Assembly (NCBI RefSeq): GCF_008642275.1
Contig: NZ_CP029189.1
Location: forward strand, 5,934,001 to 5,998,000
Source: Streptomyces venezuelae
GTDB taxonomy: Bacteria > Actinomycetota > Actinomycetes > Streptomycetales > Streptomycetaceae
Direction: 5' to 3'
Length of the DNA stretch: 64,000 nt
Part shown: piece by piece, positions 8,930 through 16,683 of the stretch
How positions within the stretch are numbered: position 1 is the first letter of the stretch
How the letters are laid out: each line of letters opens with the position of its first letter
Made by a program: the position numbers and the translations under genes
The notes under the pieces: model-generated
Seen by the model: the letters and a program-made list of their open reading frames with translations, nothing else
Databases searched by the model: none
What the model was told of the DNA's origin: nothing

Positions 8930-10246
8930 TCAGCCCGCCCGCTGGTCCCGGCCGGCCGCGACGAGGCGGTCGTAGGCGGCCAGGACCGTGCGGGACTGGT
9001 GTTCCACCTGGGTGGCCACCGGGACCCAGCGGGCCCCGAAACACGCCGCGAAGTCCTCGCACCACCCGGTGACCAGCCGGTCCAGCCCGGGTGCCGCGGG
9101 ATGCCCCTGGGCCCGCAGGACCCGCAGCAGCATCGCGGCGGCCCGCAGCGACAGCCGGCGCCCGAAGGCGTCGATGCTGGCGATGTACGCCGCCGTGGCC
9201 TCCGCGGGCGCCCCGGCCGTCCACTCGGCGGCGATCCGGGGGATCAGCGCGAGCGTCCAGTCCACCGCGCGCAGCAGGGGCGCCGCGGCCGGGTCCTCGT
9301 ACGAGGACGGACCCGGCCGTGCGTCGCCGTCCTTCCGGACCGTGGCGACGAGCGCGGCGTCCGTGACGAGCCGTTCGGCCAGCATCCGCAGGGCGCCGCG
9401 CGGGTCCGGGTGCGGGGCCGGATCGTCCACCAGGTCGGAGGCCCACATGGGGACTTCGACGATGGCGGTCGTGCCGGCGTAGCGGTGGGCGTGGTACCAG
9501 GTGCTCAGCCGGGTGTCCTCCGGGTGGAAGGCCCCGGCCGCCTCGCTGCCCGGCTGCGGTATCACGAAGATCCCGGGTCCCGGGGAGGGCCAGCCGGCCG
9601 CGTCCGAGGCCCCGTTCTCCACCGGGATGCGCAGCTCGGCGGCCGATTCGGCGAACGGCTCGGCGAGGCCCGGTACGTCCCGGGTGAGCTGCACCCAGGA
9701 GCCGCCGAGGTCGGTGGCGTGCAGGGAGACCTGCAGGACGGGCCGCAGCTCGTCGATGAGCGCCAGCAGGGCCAGGGTCTCGGGCGGCAGCCGGTCCGGA
9801 GGCAGTAACGACGGGGCCCACTCGGGCTGTTCCGGGCCCGGCGGCCGGAAGAAGTTCCGGTGGTAGTCCAGCAGCGAGTACGGATGGGGAGTGCGGTGCA
9901 GGTCCGCGCCGTCCGGGTCGGCACAGAGCAGGAAGTGCCAGCCGCAGCCGGCCCGCGGCGCCGGGTCGTCCAGGACGCGCCGGGCGAGCGAGAGGGCGGT
10001 CGCGCCGCCGACGGGCTCGTTGGCGTGCGCCCCGGCGACGACGAGGACGTTGCGGTCGGTCCCGCGCGCGGCGCCGCCGGTCGCGGCGACGGACAGCACC
10101 CAGAGCGGCTGCCCGGCCCGGGAGGTGCCGGCCTGGCGGAGCCGGACCTCGCCGGGGTGTTCGTCCGCCAGAGCGCGGGCGGCGAGCCCGAGTTCCAGCG
10201 GTGTGGGGTAGCGCATGTCACGGAGGAGAGTCACAAGGGATGCCAT
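8930..10246 (-). CDS. M14 family zinc carboxypeptidase
   Basis: This 438-residue protein has a peptidase M14 fold in its first 290 residues. The zinc site is visible as AGAHANEPVGG (His and Glu of HxxE) with the third ligand in VSLHATDLGG. The catalytic Glu is in TTAIVEVPMW. The remaining 150 residues are helical and unassigned. There is no clear signal peptide, so it may act in the cytosol, unlike secreted digestive carboxypeptidases. Related actinobacterial proteins trim peptides or peptidoglycan fragments. An in-frame ATG at 10216 is an alternative start. Its 3' end is close to the convergent oxygenase gene. Confidence 0.85.
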   Translation of the reverse strand: MASLVTLLRDMRYPTPLELGLAARALADEHPGEVRLRQAGTSRAGQPLWVLSVAATGGAARGTDRNVLVVAGAHANEPVGGATALSLARRVLDDPAPRAGCGWHFLLCADPDGADLHRTPHPYSLLDYHRNFFRPPGPEQPEWAPSLLPPDRLPPETLALLALIDELRPVLQVSLHATDLGGSWVQLTRDVPGLAEPFAESAAELRIPVENGASDAAGWPSPGPGIFVIPQPGSEAAGAFHPEDTRLSTWYHAHRYAGTTAIVEVPMWASDLVDDPAPHPDPRGALRMLAERLVTDAALVATVRKDGDARPGPSSYEDPAAAPLLRAVDWTLALIPRIAAEWTAGAPAEATAAYIASIDAFGRRLSLRAAAMLLRVLRAQGHPAAPGLDRLVTGWCEDFAACFGARWVPVATQVEHQSRTVLAAYDRLVAAGRDQRAG

Positions 10247-10421
10247 GCCCGCAGGGCCCGCCGCCTACTGCTCCCCGGGCCCCGCAGTTGTCCGAATTCC
10301 GGATGAAACCCCTGGCCAAGGCCGGGGGCACGGTCCCGGCCGGGCCGGCCTCGGGGCGCGCCGGCACGTACGCCCCGGGGCGGCTCCTTAACCGGTCCCG
10401 CCCCGGTGAGGGCCCCGGGGG

Positions 10422-11833
10422 CTACTGCTGGTGCAGTCCGCGGCCCGCCAGGCTGAGGAAGGCCTCCCCGACGGCCTCCGAGAGCGTCGGATGGGGGTGG
10501 ACGTGCCGTGCCACATCCGCCGGTTCCGCGTCCCAGCCCACGACGAGCTGGCTCTCCGCGATCATCTCCGACACGTGCGGCCCCACCAGGTGGACACCCA
10601 GCACCCGCCCGCCCCGCTCCGCGACCACCTTCACCGTGCCGCCCTGTCCGTGCACCATGCCCTTGGCCACGGCGGTCAGCGGCATCGTGTTCACCACCAC
10701 GTCGTACGCCGCCTCGCGCGCCTGCGCCTCCGTCAGCCCGACGGCGGCGGTCTGCGGCGCCGAGTAGGTCACCCGCGGCACCGCCGCGTAGTCCACCGGC
10801 GGACTCGTCACCCCGCGAGGGTCTCCGCGACCAGCAGGCCCTCGGCGAAGGAGGCGTGCGCCAGCCCGAGCGACGGCGGCGGCAGCAGGTCGCCCACCAC
10901 GTGGATCCCCGGGACGGCGCTCTCCAGCCGGGACCAGTCGGCCGGAGCCACGAACCCCCGCTCGTCGGTGGCCAGTCCGGCCGCCGCGAGGTCCAGGCCG
11001 TCGGTCACCGGCACCCGCCCGACGGCCACCAGCAGGCGCTCCGTCACGATCTCCCGCAGCTCCCCGCGCGCGGTGCGCACGGTGGCCCGCACACCGCCGG
11101 AGGGCAACCGCTCGGACCCCTCCAGCCGGGCACCGGTCTGCACGTCGATCCCGCGCTTCTTCAGGCCCCGCGCCAGATGGCGGGACACGTCCGCGTCCTC
11201 CAGCGGGACCAGCCGGTCCGCGGCCTCCACCAGCGTCACCTCGGCGCCCATGGAACGGTGGAAGGAGGCGTACTCCACCCCGATCGCCCCGCCGCCCAGC
11301 ACCAGCACCGAAGCCGGCAGACCGGGCGCGAACAGCGCGTCGTCACTGGTCACCACCGTGTGGCCGTCGGGCTCCAGGCCGGGCAGGGTACGCGGCCGGG
11401 ACCCGGTGGCCAGCACGATCCCCCGGGTGGCGGTGAACTCCCGGCCGTCATCGGTCCGTACGGACCGCGGTCCCGTCAACCGGGCGCCGCTGCGCACCAC
11501 CCGCACCCCGGCGTGCTCCAAGTGTCCTTCCACGCCCTTGTGGTTGCGGGAGACGATGTCGTCCCGGGTGGCGGTCAGGGCCGCCCAGTCGACCGACTCC
11601 ACACGGGCCCGGACCCCCCAGCGCTCACGCGCCTCGGCTATGCCGTCGACGAGTTCCGCCGCGTGCAGCATGGCCTTGCTGGGGATGCAGCCCCGGTGCA
11701 GGCAGGTTCCGCCGACCTTGTCGCGTTCCGCGAGCAGGACGCCCAGGCCCAGGGCCGAGGCGCGCAGGGCGGTGCTGTAGCCGCCCGTACCGCCGCCGAT
11801 CACGATCACATCCACTGCGCTGTCGTTGGTCAT
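10422..11833 (-). pseudogene. dihydrolipoamide dehydrogenase-like flavoprotein, broken by a frameshift
   Basis: The upstream frame (10808-11833) carries the FAD site VIVIGGGTGGYS, the redox disulfide GGTCLHRGCIPSK, the NAD site VLVLGGGAIGVE and the second FAD block GIHVVGDL, then stops at TGA. The next frame (10422-10811) resumes with PRVTYSAPQTAAVGLT and the catalytic His-Glu block HPHPTLSEAVGEA of the dimerisation domain. The break falls in GCGGGGTGA. One extra G would restore a seamless AGVTSPPVDY join. The two halves together give the family's usual length of about 470. Either a true frameshift mutation, a homopolymer sequencing error or -1 slippage explains it. The ATG at 11833 starts the Rossmann motif correctly. 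It faces a LysR gene. Confidence 0.8.
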
Positions 11834-11875
11834 GCCACCAGCGTCCACCGCCCGGTCGGGCCGAGTCCAAGGAAA

Positions 11876-11892
11876 TGATCTTCTGAAGGTCA
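11876..11892. promoter_or_regulatory. LysR-type operator palindrome
   Basis: The 17-bp sequence TGATCTTCTGAAGGTCA is an interrupted palindrome with two mismatched pairs and a central T. It lies between the divergent flavoprotein and LysR genes and fits the T-N11-A pattern that LysR proteins bind. A -10-like TATGCT at 11904 puts transcription of the LysR gene close to its own ATG, with the operator over the -35 region. This suggests autoregulation (inference). Confidence 0.6.
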
Positions 11893-11917
11893 TGCAGGAT
11901 CTTTATGCTTCGAGTTC

Positions 11918-12922
11918 ATGAGCCTGCGCCAGATGGAGTACTTCCTGGCCGTGGTGGAGGAGTCCTCCTTCACCCGCGCCGCGGACGGTCTGCACGTCAC
12001 GCAGCCCGCCCTGTCCCACCAGGTCAAGGCCCTGGAACGGGCCGTGGGCGGCGCACTGCTGGAGCGGATGCCCCGCGGGGTCCGGCTCACCCCCATGGGC
12101 CGCGCCTTCCTGCCGCACGCACAACTCGCGGTCCGCAGCGCCCGGCAGGCCGAGCGGGCCGCCCGCGCCGCGGCCGGGGTGGCCGGCGGCGAACTGCACA
12201 TCGCCACCGTGCACGCACTGGCCGTCGGCCTGCTGCCGGGCGTCGCCGCCCGCTGGCGGGCCCTGCATCCGGGGGTGTCCCTGGTGCTGCGGGAGTACGG
12301 CACCACGGAGGCCCTGGAGGAGCAGCTGGAACGGGGCGTCGCCGACCTCGCGGTGGGACCGGAGCCCGCGGGCTGGGCGGGGCCCCTGCTGCGGATCGAC
12401 CGGGAGGAGCTCGTCATCGTCGTCCCCTTCGACGATCCGCTGGCCGGCCGGACCGCCGTCACCCTCACCGAACTAGCCCACCGCGACTGGATCCGCTGCG
12501 CGATGGAACCGCTGGTCGACGGTGTCCTCGTCCTCGACCGGGCGTGCGGGGCGCTCGGTTTCACCCCGCACACGGTGCTGCGTACGGAGCACACCTCGAC
12601 GGCGGTGCGGATGGCGGCCGCCGGGGTGGGCGTCGTCATGGCCCCGGCCCACATGGTCCGCGGTGCCGTCGGCGAGGACTGCGTCCTGCTCTCCCTCGAC
12701 CCGCCGTGGCACCGGCCCCTGGCGGTCTTCTCCCGGGTTCCGCTGACCGGTGCAGCGGCCGCCTTCGCGGAGCTGATCGGCGACCGGACCGCGCCGGGGC
12801 CCGGTTCCGGTCCGGGTCCTGGTTCGGGTCCGGGCCCTGGTTCAGGTCCTGGTCCGGGCTCTGGTCAAGGTCCTGGTCAAGGTCCTGGTCCTGGTCCTCG
12901 TCCTGACGGTCCGCCGCGCTGA
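11918..12922 (+). CDS. LysR family transcriptional regulator with Gly-Pro-Ser tail
   Basis: This is a 334-residue regulator. The winged HTH occupies residues 1-60 (MSLRQMEYFLAVVEESSF, TRAADGLHVTQPALSHQVKALE). A LysR effector-binding domain follows (GELHIATVHALAVGLLPG, then REELVIVVPFDDPLAG). The normal family length is about 295. The last 45 residues are a repeat of PGPGSG and GQGPGQG units encoded by tandem DNA repeats at 12795-12900, which is unusual for LysR proteins. It is divergent from the flavoprotein and probably regulates it and itself through the palindrome between them (inference). The effector is unknown. Confidence 0.92.
   Translation: MSLRQMEYFLAVVEESSFTRAADGLHVTQPALSHQVKALERAVGGALLERMPRGVRLTPMGRAFLPHAQLAVRSARQAERAARAAAGVAGGELHIATVHALAVGLLPGVAARWRALHPGVSLVLREYGTTEALEEQLERGVADLAVGPEPAGWAGPLLRIDREELVIVVPFDDPLAGRTAVTLTELAHRDWIRCAMEPLVDGVLVLDRACGALGFTPHTVLRTEHTSTAVRMAAAGVGVVMAPAHMVRGAVGEDCVLLSLDPPWHRPLAVFSRVPLTGAAAAFAELIGDRTAPGPGSGPGPGSGPGPGSGPGPGSGQGPGQGPGPGPRPDGPPR
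12795..12905 (+). repeat. GGTCCGGGTCCTGGT-type tandem repeat inside LysR gene
   Basis: Six- and nine-base units built on GGTCCT and GGTTCCGG are repeated head to tail for about 110 bp. The array stays in frame and adds a Gly-Pro-Ser/Gln tail to the LysR protein. Length polymorphism between strains is likely because units of this kind slip (inference). Confidence 0.75.
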
Positions 12923-12947
12923 GCGGTGGCGGCCCGGCCCGCGCGGA

Positions 12948-15218
12948 TCACCCGCGCAGCCAGACTCCCACCGGGTGGCCGTCCAGCAGGGCGGCCACCT
13001 CGGCCGGACCGCTGTGCGACACCGCGGAGTCCGCGTGCGGGGACACGGGGGCCAGGCGGGTCCAGGTGCCGGGCGGCAGGTGCAGTCGGGTGTCCCGCCA
13101 GCCGCCGGACGCGGACAGCCGGTGGGAGAGCCGGGTGGCCGCCACCAGCAGCCCGGGGGCCCGCGTGAAGGCCAGCAGATGGCCGGCGGCCGGGCCCCGG
13201 GCGAGGACCGGCGCATAGCCCCGGAACAGCTCCGGCCGGGCCCGGCGCAGCCGCAGCAGGGTGGCCGTGAGCCCCAGCTTCTCCTCGGCCGGGTCGGCGG
13301 GGGCGGCCCCGCCGTCCAGCCGGGCCAGCGCCCGGCGGGGGAAGTGGGCGGGCCGCCGGTTGTCGGGGTCCACCAGGGCCCGGTACTCCGTCTCCGCACC
13401 CTGGTAGACCTCGGGGACCCCGGGCATCGCCAGGTGCAGCAGGGTCATGCCGAGGAGGTTCGCGCGGGCCGCCCCGGCCAGTTCCGCCGGGAGGTCGGGC
13501 GGGTCCCCGGCGTACCGGGCCACGCCCGCCTCGTACGCCTCGTCCGGCTCGGTCCAGCTGGTGTGCAGAGCGGCCTCGCGGACCGCCTTGAGCAGGGCGT
13601 CGGCCAGCCGGGGCCCGGCCTCGGGGACCCGGCCGAGCCCCAGTGCGGTCTGCCGGGCCACCCAGGCCAGCTGGGGGTCGGGCCCCTCGGGGCGTCCCAT
13701 CAGCTCCGGGGCCTGGGACAGCGCCGCGATCCGGGCCCGGACGTCCGCGCTGCGCTTGGTGTCGTGCGTGGAAAGGACCGTCCCGGCCGCGGGCCATTCC
13801 CGGGCCAGGGCGGCACAGTACGCGTGGAACTCCGCCGCCGACACCGCCGGCCGGCCCGGCTCCCCGCCGACCTCGGTGGCCGACAGCAGGGGCGCGTACC
13901 GGTAGAAGGCCCGGTCCTCCAGGGACTTGGCGCGCAGGGCCGCCGAGGTCTGGGCGAAGCGGGCGGCGAAGGCCGGATCCCGCAGCAGCAGCTCCCGTAC
14001 GGCGGCCACGGCGCCCTGACCGGCCACCGCGGCGGCCTGCTCCAGGGCGTGCGGCGGCAGGTCCGGCTCGCCGGGGTAGGGCCGGTAGACGGGGAAAGCG
14101 ATCAGCAACTCCCTTACGGCTGAGCTCAGTTCCGGACCGGCCTGCCGTTCCAGGGCTCCCAGTTCGGCCGCCAGGTCGCCGGTCAGCACCTCCCGGGCGG
14201 ACGCCCGGGCCGCCTCCGGCCAGTGGGGCAGCCCCGTGCTCTCCCCGTACCGGGCCGCCAGCTCGGCGACGCCCTCGGGGTCGGTGAACACCCCGTCCAC
14301 CCGGTGCAGGGCGTCGTAGCCGGTGGTGCCCGCCACCGGCCAGCCCGACGGCAGCCGCTCCTCGCGGGCCAGGATCTTCTCGACCACCACCCAGCAGTCC
14401 TCGCCCGCGGCCGCCCGCAGCCGCCGCAGGTACTCCTCCGGGTCCGCCAGGCCGTCCACGTGGTCGATCCGCAGCCCCTGTGCGACCCCGTCCCGGACCA
14501 GCTCCAGGACCTTCGCATGGGTGGCCGTGAACACCTCGGGGTCCTCCACCCGGACCCCGATCAGCTCCGAAATCGTGAAGAAACGCCGGTAGTTGAGCGA
14601 GGTGCGCGCTTCGCGCCACCAGGCCGGCCGGTACCACTGCGCGGCGAGCAGCTCGGGCAGCGCCAGCCCCGCGGTCCCCTCCCGCAGCGGGAACTCCTGC
14701 TCCCCGTAGCGCAGCACCTCACCGTCGGCCCGCAGCTCGCACTCCTGCGCCGGCCCGGCCAGCACCGGCAGCAGCACCTGTCCGCCGCCCGCCTCCCAGT
14801 CGATGTCGAACCAGCGGGCGTACGGCGAGGCGGGGCCGTCGCGCAGCACCTCCCACAGGGGCCGGTTCAGCCGCAGCGGAGTCGGTACCGCCATGTGGTT
14901 GGGCACGATGTCGAGGACCAGCCCGAGCCCGTGCGCCCGTGCGGTCCCGGCCAGGGCCCGCAGGCCCGGCTCGCCGCCGAGCTCGGCCCGCACGCGGGAG
15001 TGGTCGGTGACGTCGTAGCCGTGCGTCGAGCCCGGCACCGCCTCCAGCACCGGGGAGAGGTGCAGGTGCGACACGCCGAGCGAGGCGATGTGGGGTACGG
15101 CCGCCCCGGCCGCCTCGAAGGTGAACTCCGGGCGCAGCTGGAGACGGTAGGTCGACGTCGGGGTGACGGGTGTCGGAACGTCAGATTCTGATTCGGGGGT
15201 CGCGTGCGGCTGGCTCAT
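12948..15218 (-). CDS. treY: malto-oligosyltrehalose synthase
   Basis: This 756-residue GH13 enzyme isomerises the reducing-end glucose of malto-oligosaccharides into a trehalose unit, the step before TreZ. Blocks are STYRLQLRPEFTFEAAG at the N-terminus, HGYDVTDHSRV, LVLDIVPNHMAV, GLRIDHVDGLADPE (nucleophile Asp), VVEKILAREERLP (acid Glu) and STHDTKRSADVRAR (Asp). Length is typical. The ATG at 15218 is chosen over an in-frame one 45 bases upstream because the family N-terminus is short. Together with treZ and glgX on the same strand it completes a glycogen-to-trehalose route. Confidence 0.95.
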   Translation of the reverse strand: MSQPHATPESESDVPTPVTPTSTYRLQLRPEFTFEAAGAAVPHIASLGVSHLHLSPVLEAVPGSTHGYDVTDHSRVRAELGGEPGLRALAGTARAHGLGLVLDIVPNHMAVPTPLRLNRPLWEVLRDGPASPYARWFDIDWEAGGGQVLLPVLAGPAQECELRADGEVLRYGEQEFPLREGTAGLALPELLAAQWYRPAWWREARTSLNYRRFFTISELIGVRVEDPEVFTATHAKVLELVRDGVAQGLRIDHVDGLADPEEYLRRLRAAAGEDCWVVVEKILAREERLPSGWPVAGTTGYDALHRVDGVFTDPEGVAELAARYGESTGLPHWPEAARASAREVLTGDLAAELGALERQAGPELSSAVRELLIAFPVYRPYPGEPDLPPHALEQAAAVAGQGAVAAVRELLLRDPAFAARFAQTSAALRAKSLEDRAFYRYAPLLSATEVGGEPGRPAVSAAEFHAYCAALAREWPAAGTVLSTHDTKRSADVRARIAALSQAPELMGRPEGPDPQLAWVARQTALGLGRVPEAGPRLADALLKAVREAALHTSWTEPDEAYEAGVARYAGDPPDLPAELAGAARANLLGMTLLHLAMPGVPEVYQGAETEYRALVDPDNRRPAHFPRRALARLDGGAAPADPAEEKLGLTATLLRLRRARPELFRGYAPVLARGPAAGHLLAFTRAPGLLVAATRLSHRLSASGGWRDTRLHLPPGTWTRLAPVSPHADSAVSHSGPAEVAALLDGHPVGVWLRG

Positions 15219-15300
15219 GAGAACGTACGTACCCAGCCTGCCGGATTCCGTGCCATGACCCAATGCATCCGAGTGACTGCGCCGGGTTAGTGTCGATCAA

Positions 15301-16593
15301 GTGGTTGGAACCGTCAGTACCTATGGAAAAGTCATCGCCCTGACCGGGCCCCTACTTCCGCTCGTCTCTTTCCTCGCCCGACTGCCCGTCGCGATGTCCC
15401 AGTTCGGCAGCTTCCTGCTGGTCGCCCGGACCAGCGGATCCCTCGCCACCGCGGGCCTGGTCGGCGGCGCCCTCTCCCTCGGGCAGGTCCTCTTCGGACC
15501 CGTCCTCGGCCGGCTCGCCGACCGCCACGGGCAGCGCCGCGTCGTCCTGGCCGCGGCCGCCGTCAACGCCGTGGCCACCGCGGCCCTGGTCGCCGGGGCG
15601 CTCACCCACCTGGCCACCGCCGCGCTCGCCGCGATCGGCGCCCTCACCGGCGCCTCCGTACCGCTGATCGGACCGCTCGCGCGCACCCGCTCGGTGGCCC
15701 TGGCGCACCGGGCCAGGTCCGACGAGAGCGTCGTCGGCGCCGTCCACGCGCTCGAAGGCACCCTCGACGAGATCTCCTTCGTCTTCGGACCCGCCCTCGT
15801 CGGACTCGCCGCCCTCCTCGCGCACCCGGCCGTCGCCCTCGCCGGAGCGGCCGCCCTCGTCGCCGTCTTCGGCACCGTCTACGCGCTGCATCCGACCGCC
15901 GCCGTCACGGCCGGGTCCCCCGCGCCGGACCGGGGCCCGGGAAGCCGGGTCAAGCCGCCCGGCGTGGTGCACGCCGTACGCGGCTCCCTCGCCCTCCAAG
16001 GGACGATGTTCGGCGCCTGCCAGGCCGGCATCACCGCGCTCACCATCGAGCTCGGCGTGCCGGACCAAGCCGCCGTCGTCTACTCCGCCATGGGCGTCGT
16101 CAGCGCGGTCGTCGGCATCTCCCTCGGCGCGCTGCCCACCCGCTTCGGGCTGCGGCTGCGCTGGCGGGTGGCGACCGGCGCGGCCCTGGTGCTCTCGGTG
16201 CCCCTGCTGTTCACGGACGGCCTGTGGCCGCTGTACGCCGTCGTCACCGTGCTGGGCGCCGCCTACGCACCCCACCTGATCACCGCGTTCGCCCTCACCG
16301 AACGGTCCGTGGAGCCGGCCGGGCTCTCCACCTCCATGGCCCTCGCCGCCAGCTGCCTGGTGGCCGGACAGGCCACCTCGCTCCTCGTCTGCGGACGCCT
16401 CGCCGAGGCGTACGGGCCCTCGGGGGCCTTCGCCGTGGCCGTCGGGGCGGCCGCGCTCTGCCTGGTCCTCGCCCTCGTCACCGAGGTGCCGGCCGCCCGG
16501 ACGCACGCCGCCGCGGTGGACGTTCCGGGCCCGCGGACCGGCCCCTCCTCCCCGGCGGCGGACGAGGGCGCCCCCGCCTACGCGGAACGCTGA
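15301..16593 (+). CDS. MFS transporter
   Basis: This 430-residue protein has about twelve hydrophobic helices and a central loop after helix 6. The MFS signature between helices 2 and 3 reads GRLADRHGQRRV. There is no cytoplasmic or periplasmic extension beyond a short polar C-terminus. It starts at a GTG with no visible ribosome site. TAGTGT lies 8 bases upstream and could serve as a -10 box for a leaderless transcript (inference). It is divergent from treY and convergent with glgX. A sugar or drug substrate is possible, but nothing in the sequence decides it. Confidence 0.88.
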   Translation: MVGTVSTYGKVIALTGPLLPLVSFLARLPVAMSQFGSFLLVARTSGSLATAGLVGGALSLGQVLFGPVLGRLADRHGQRRVVLAAAAVNAVATAALVAGALTHLATAALAAIGALTGASVPLIGPLARTRSVALAHRARSDESVVGAVHALEGTLDEISFVFGPALVGLAALLAHPAVALAGAAALVAVFGTVYALHPTAAVTAGSPAPDRGPGSRVKPPGVVHAVRGSLALQGTMFGACQAGITALTIELGVPDQAAVVYSAMGVVSAVVGISLGALPTRFGLRLRWRVATGAALVLSVPLLFTDGLWPLYAVVTVLGAAYAPHLITAFALTERSVEPAGLSTSMALAASCLVAGQATSLLVCGRLAEAYGPSGAFAVAVGAAALCLVLALVTEVPAARTHAAAVDVPGPRTGPSSPAADEGAPAYAER

Positions 16594-16683
16594 AGCAGCC
16601 TCCTGCGCCGGCCGCCGGCCGCCGGTCCCCGGGAGCCGGTCCCCGGGAGCCGGTCCCCGGGCGTCTGGTGCAGGAGCAGCGGC

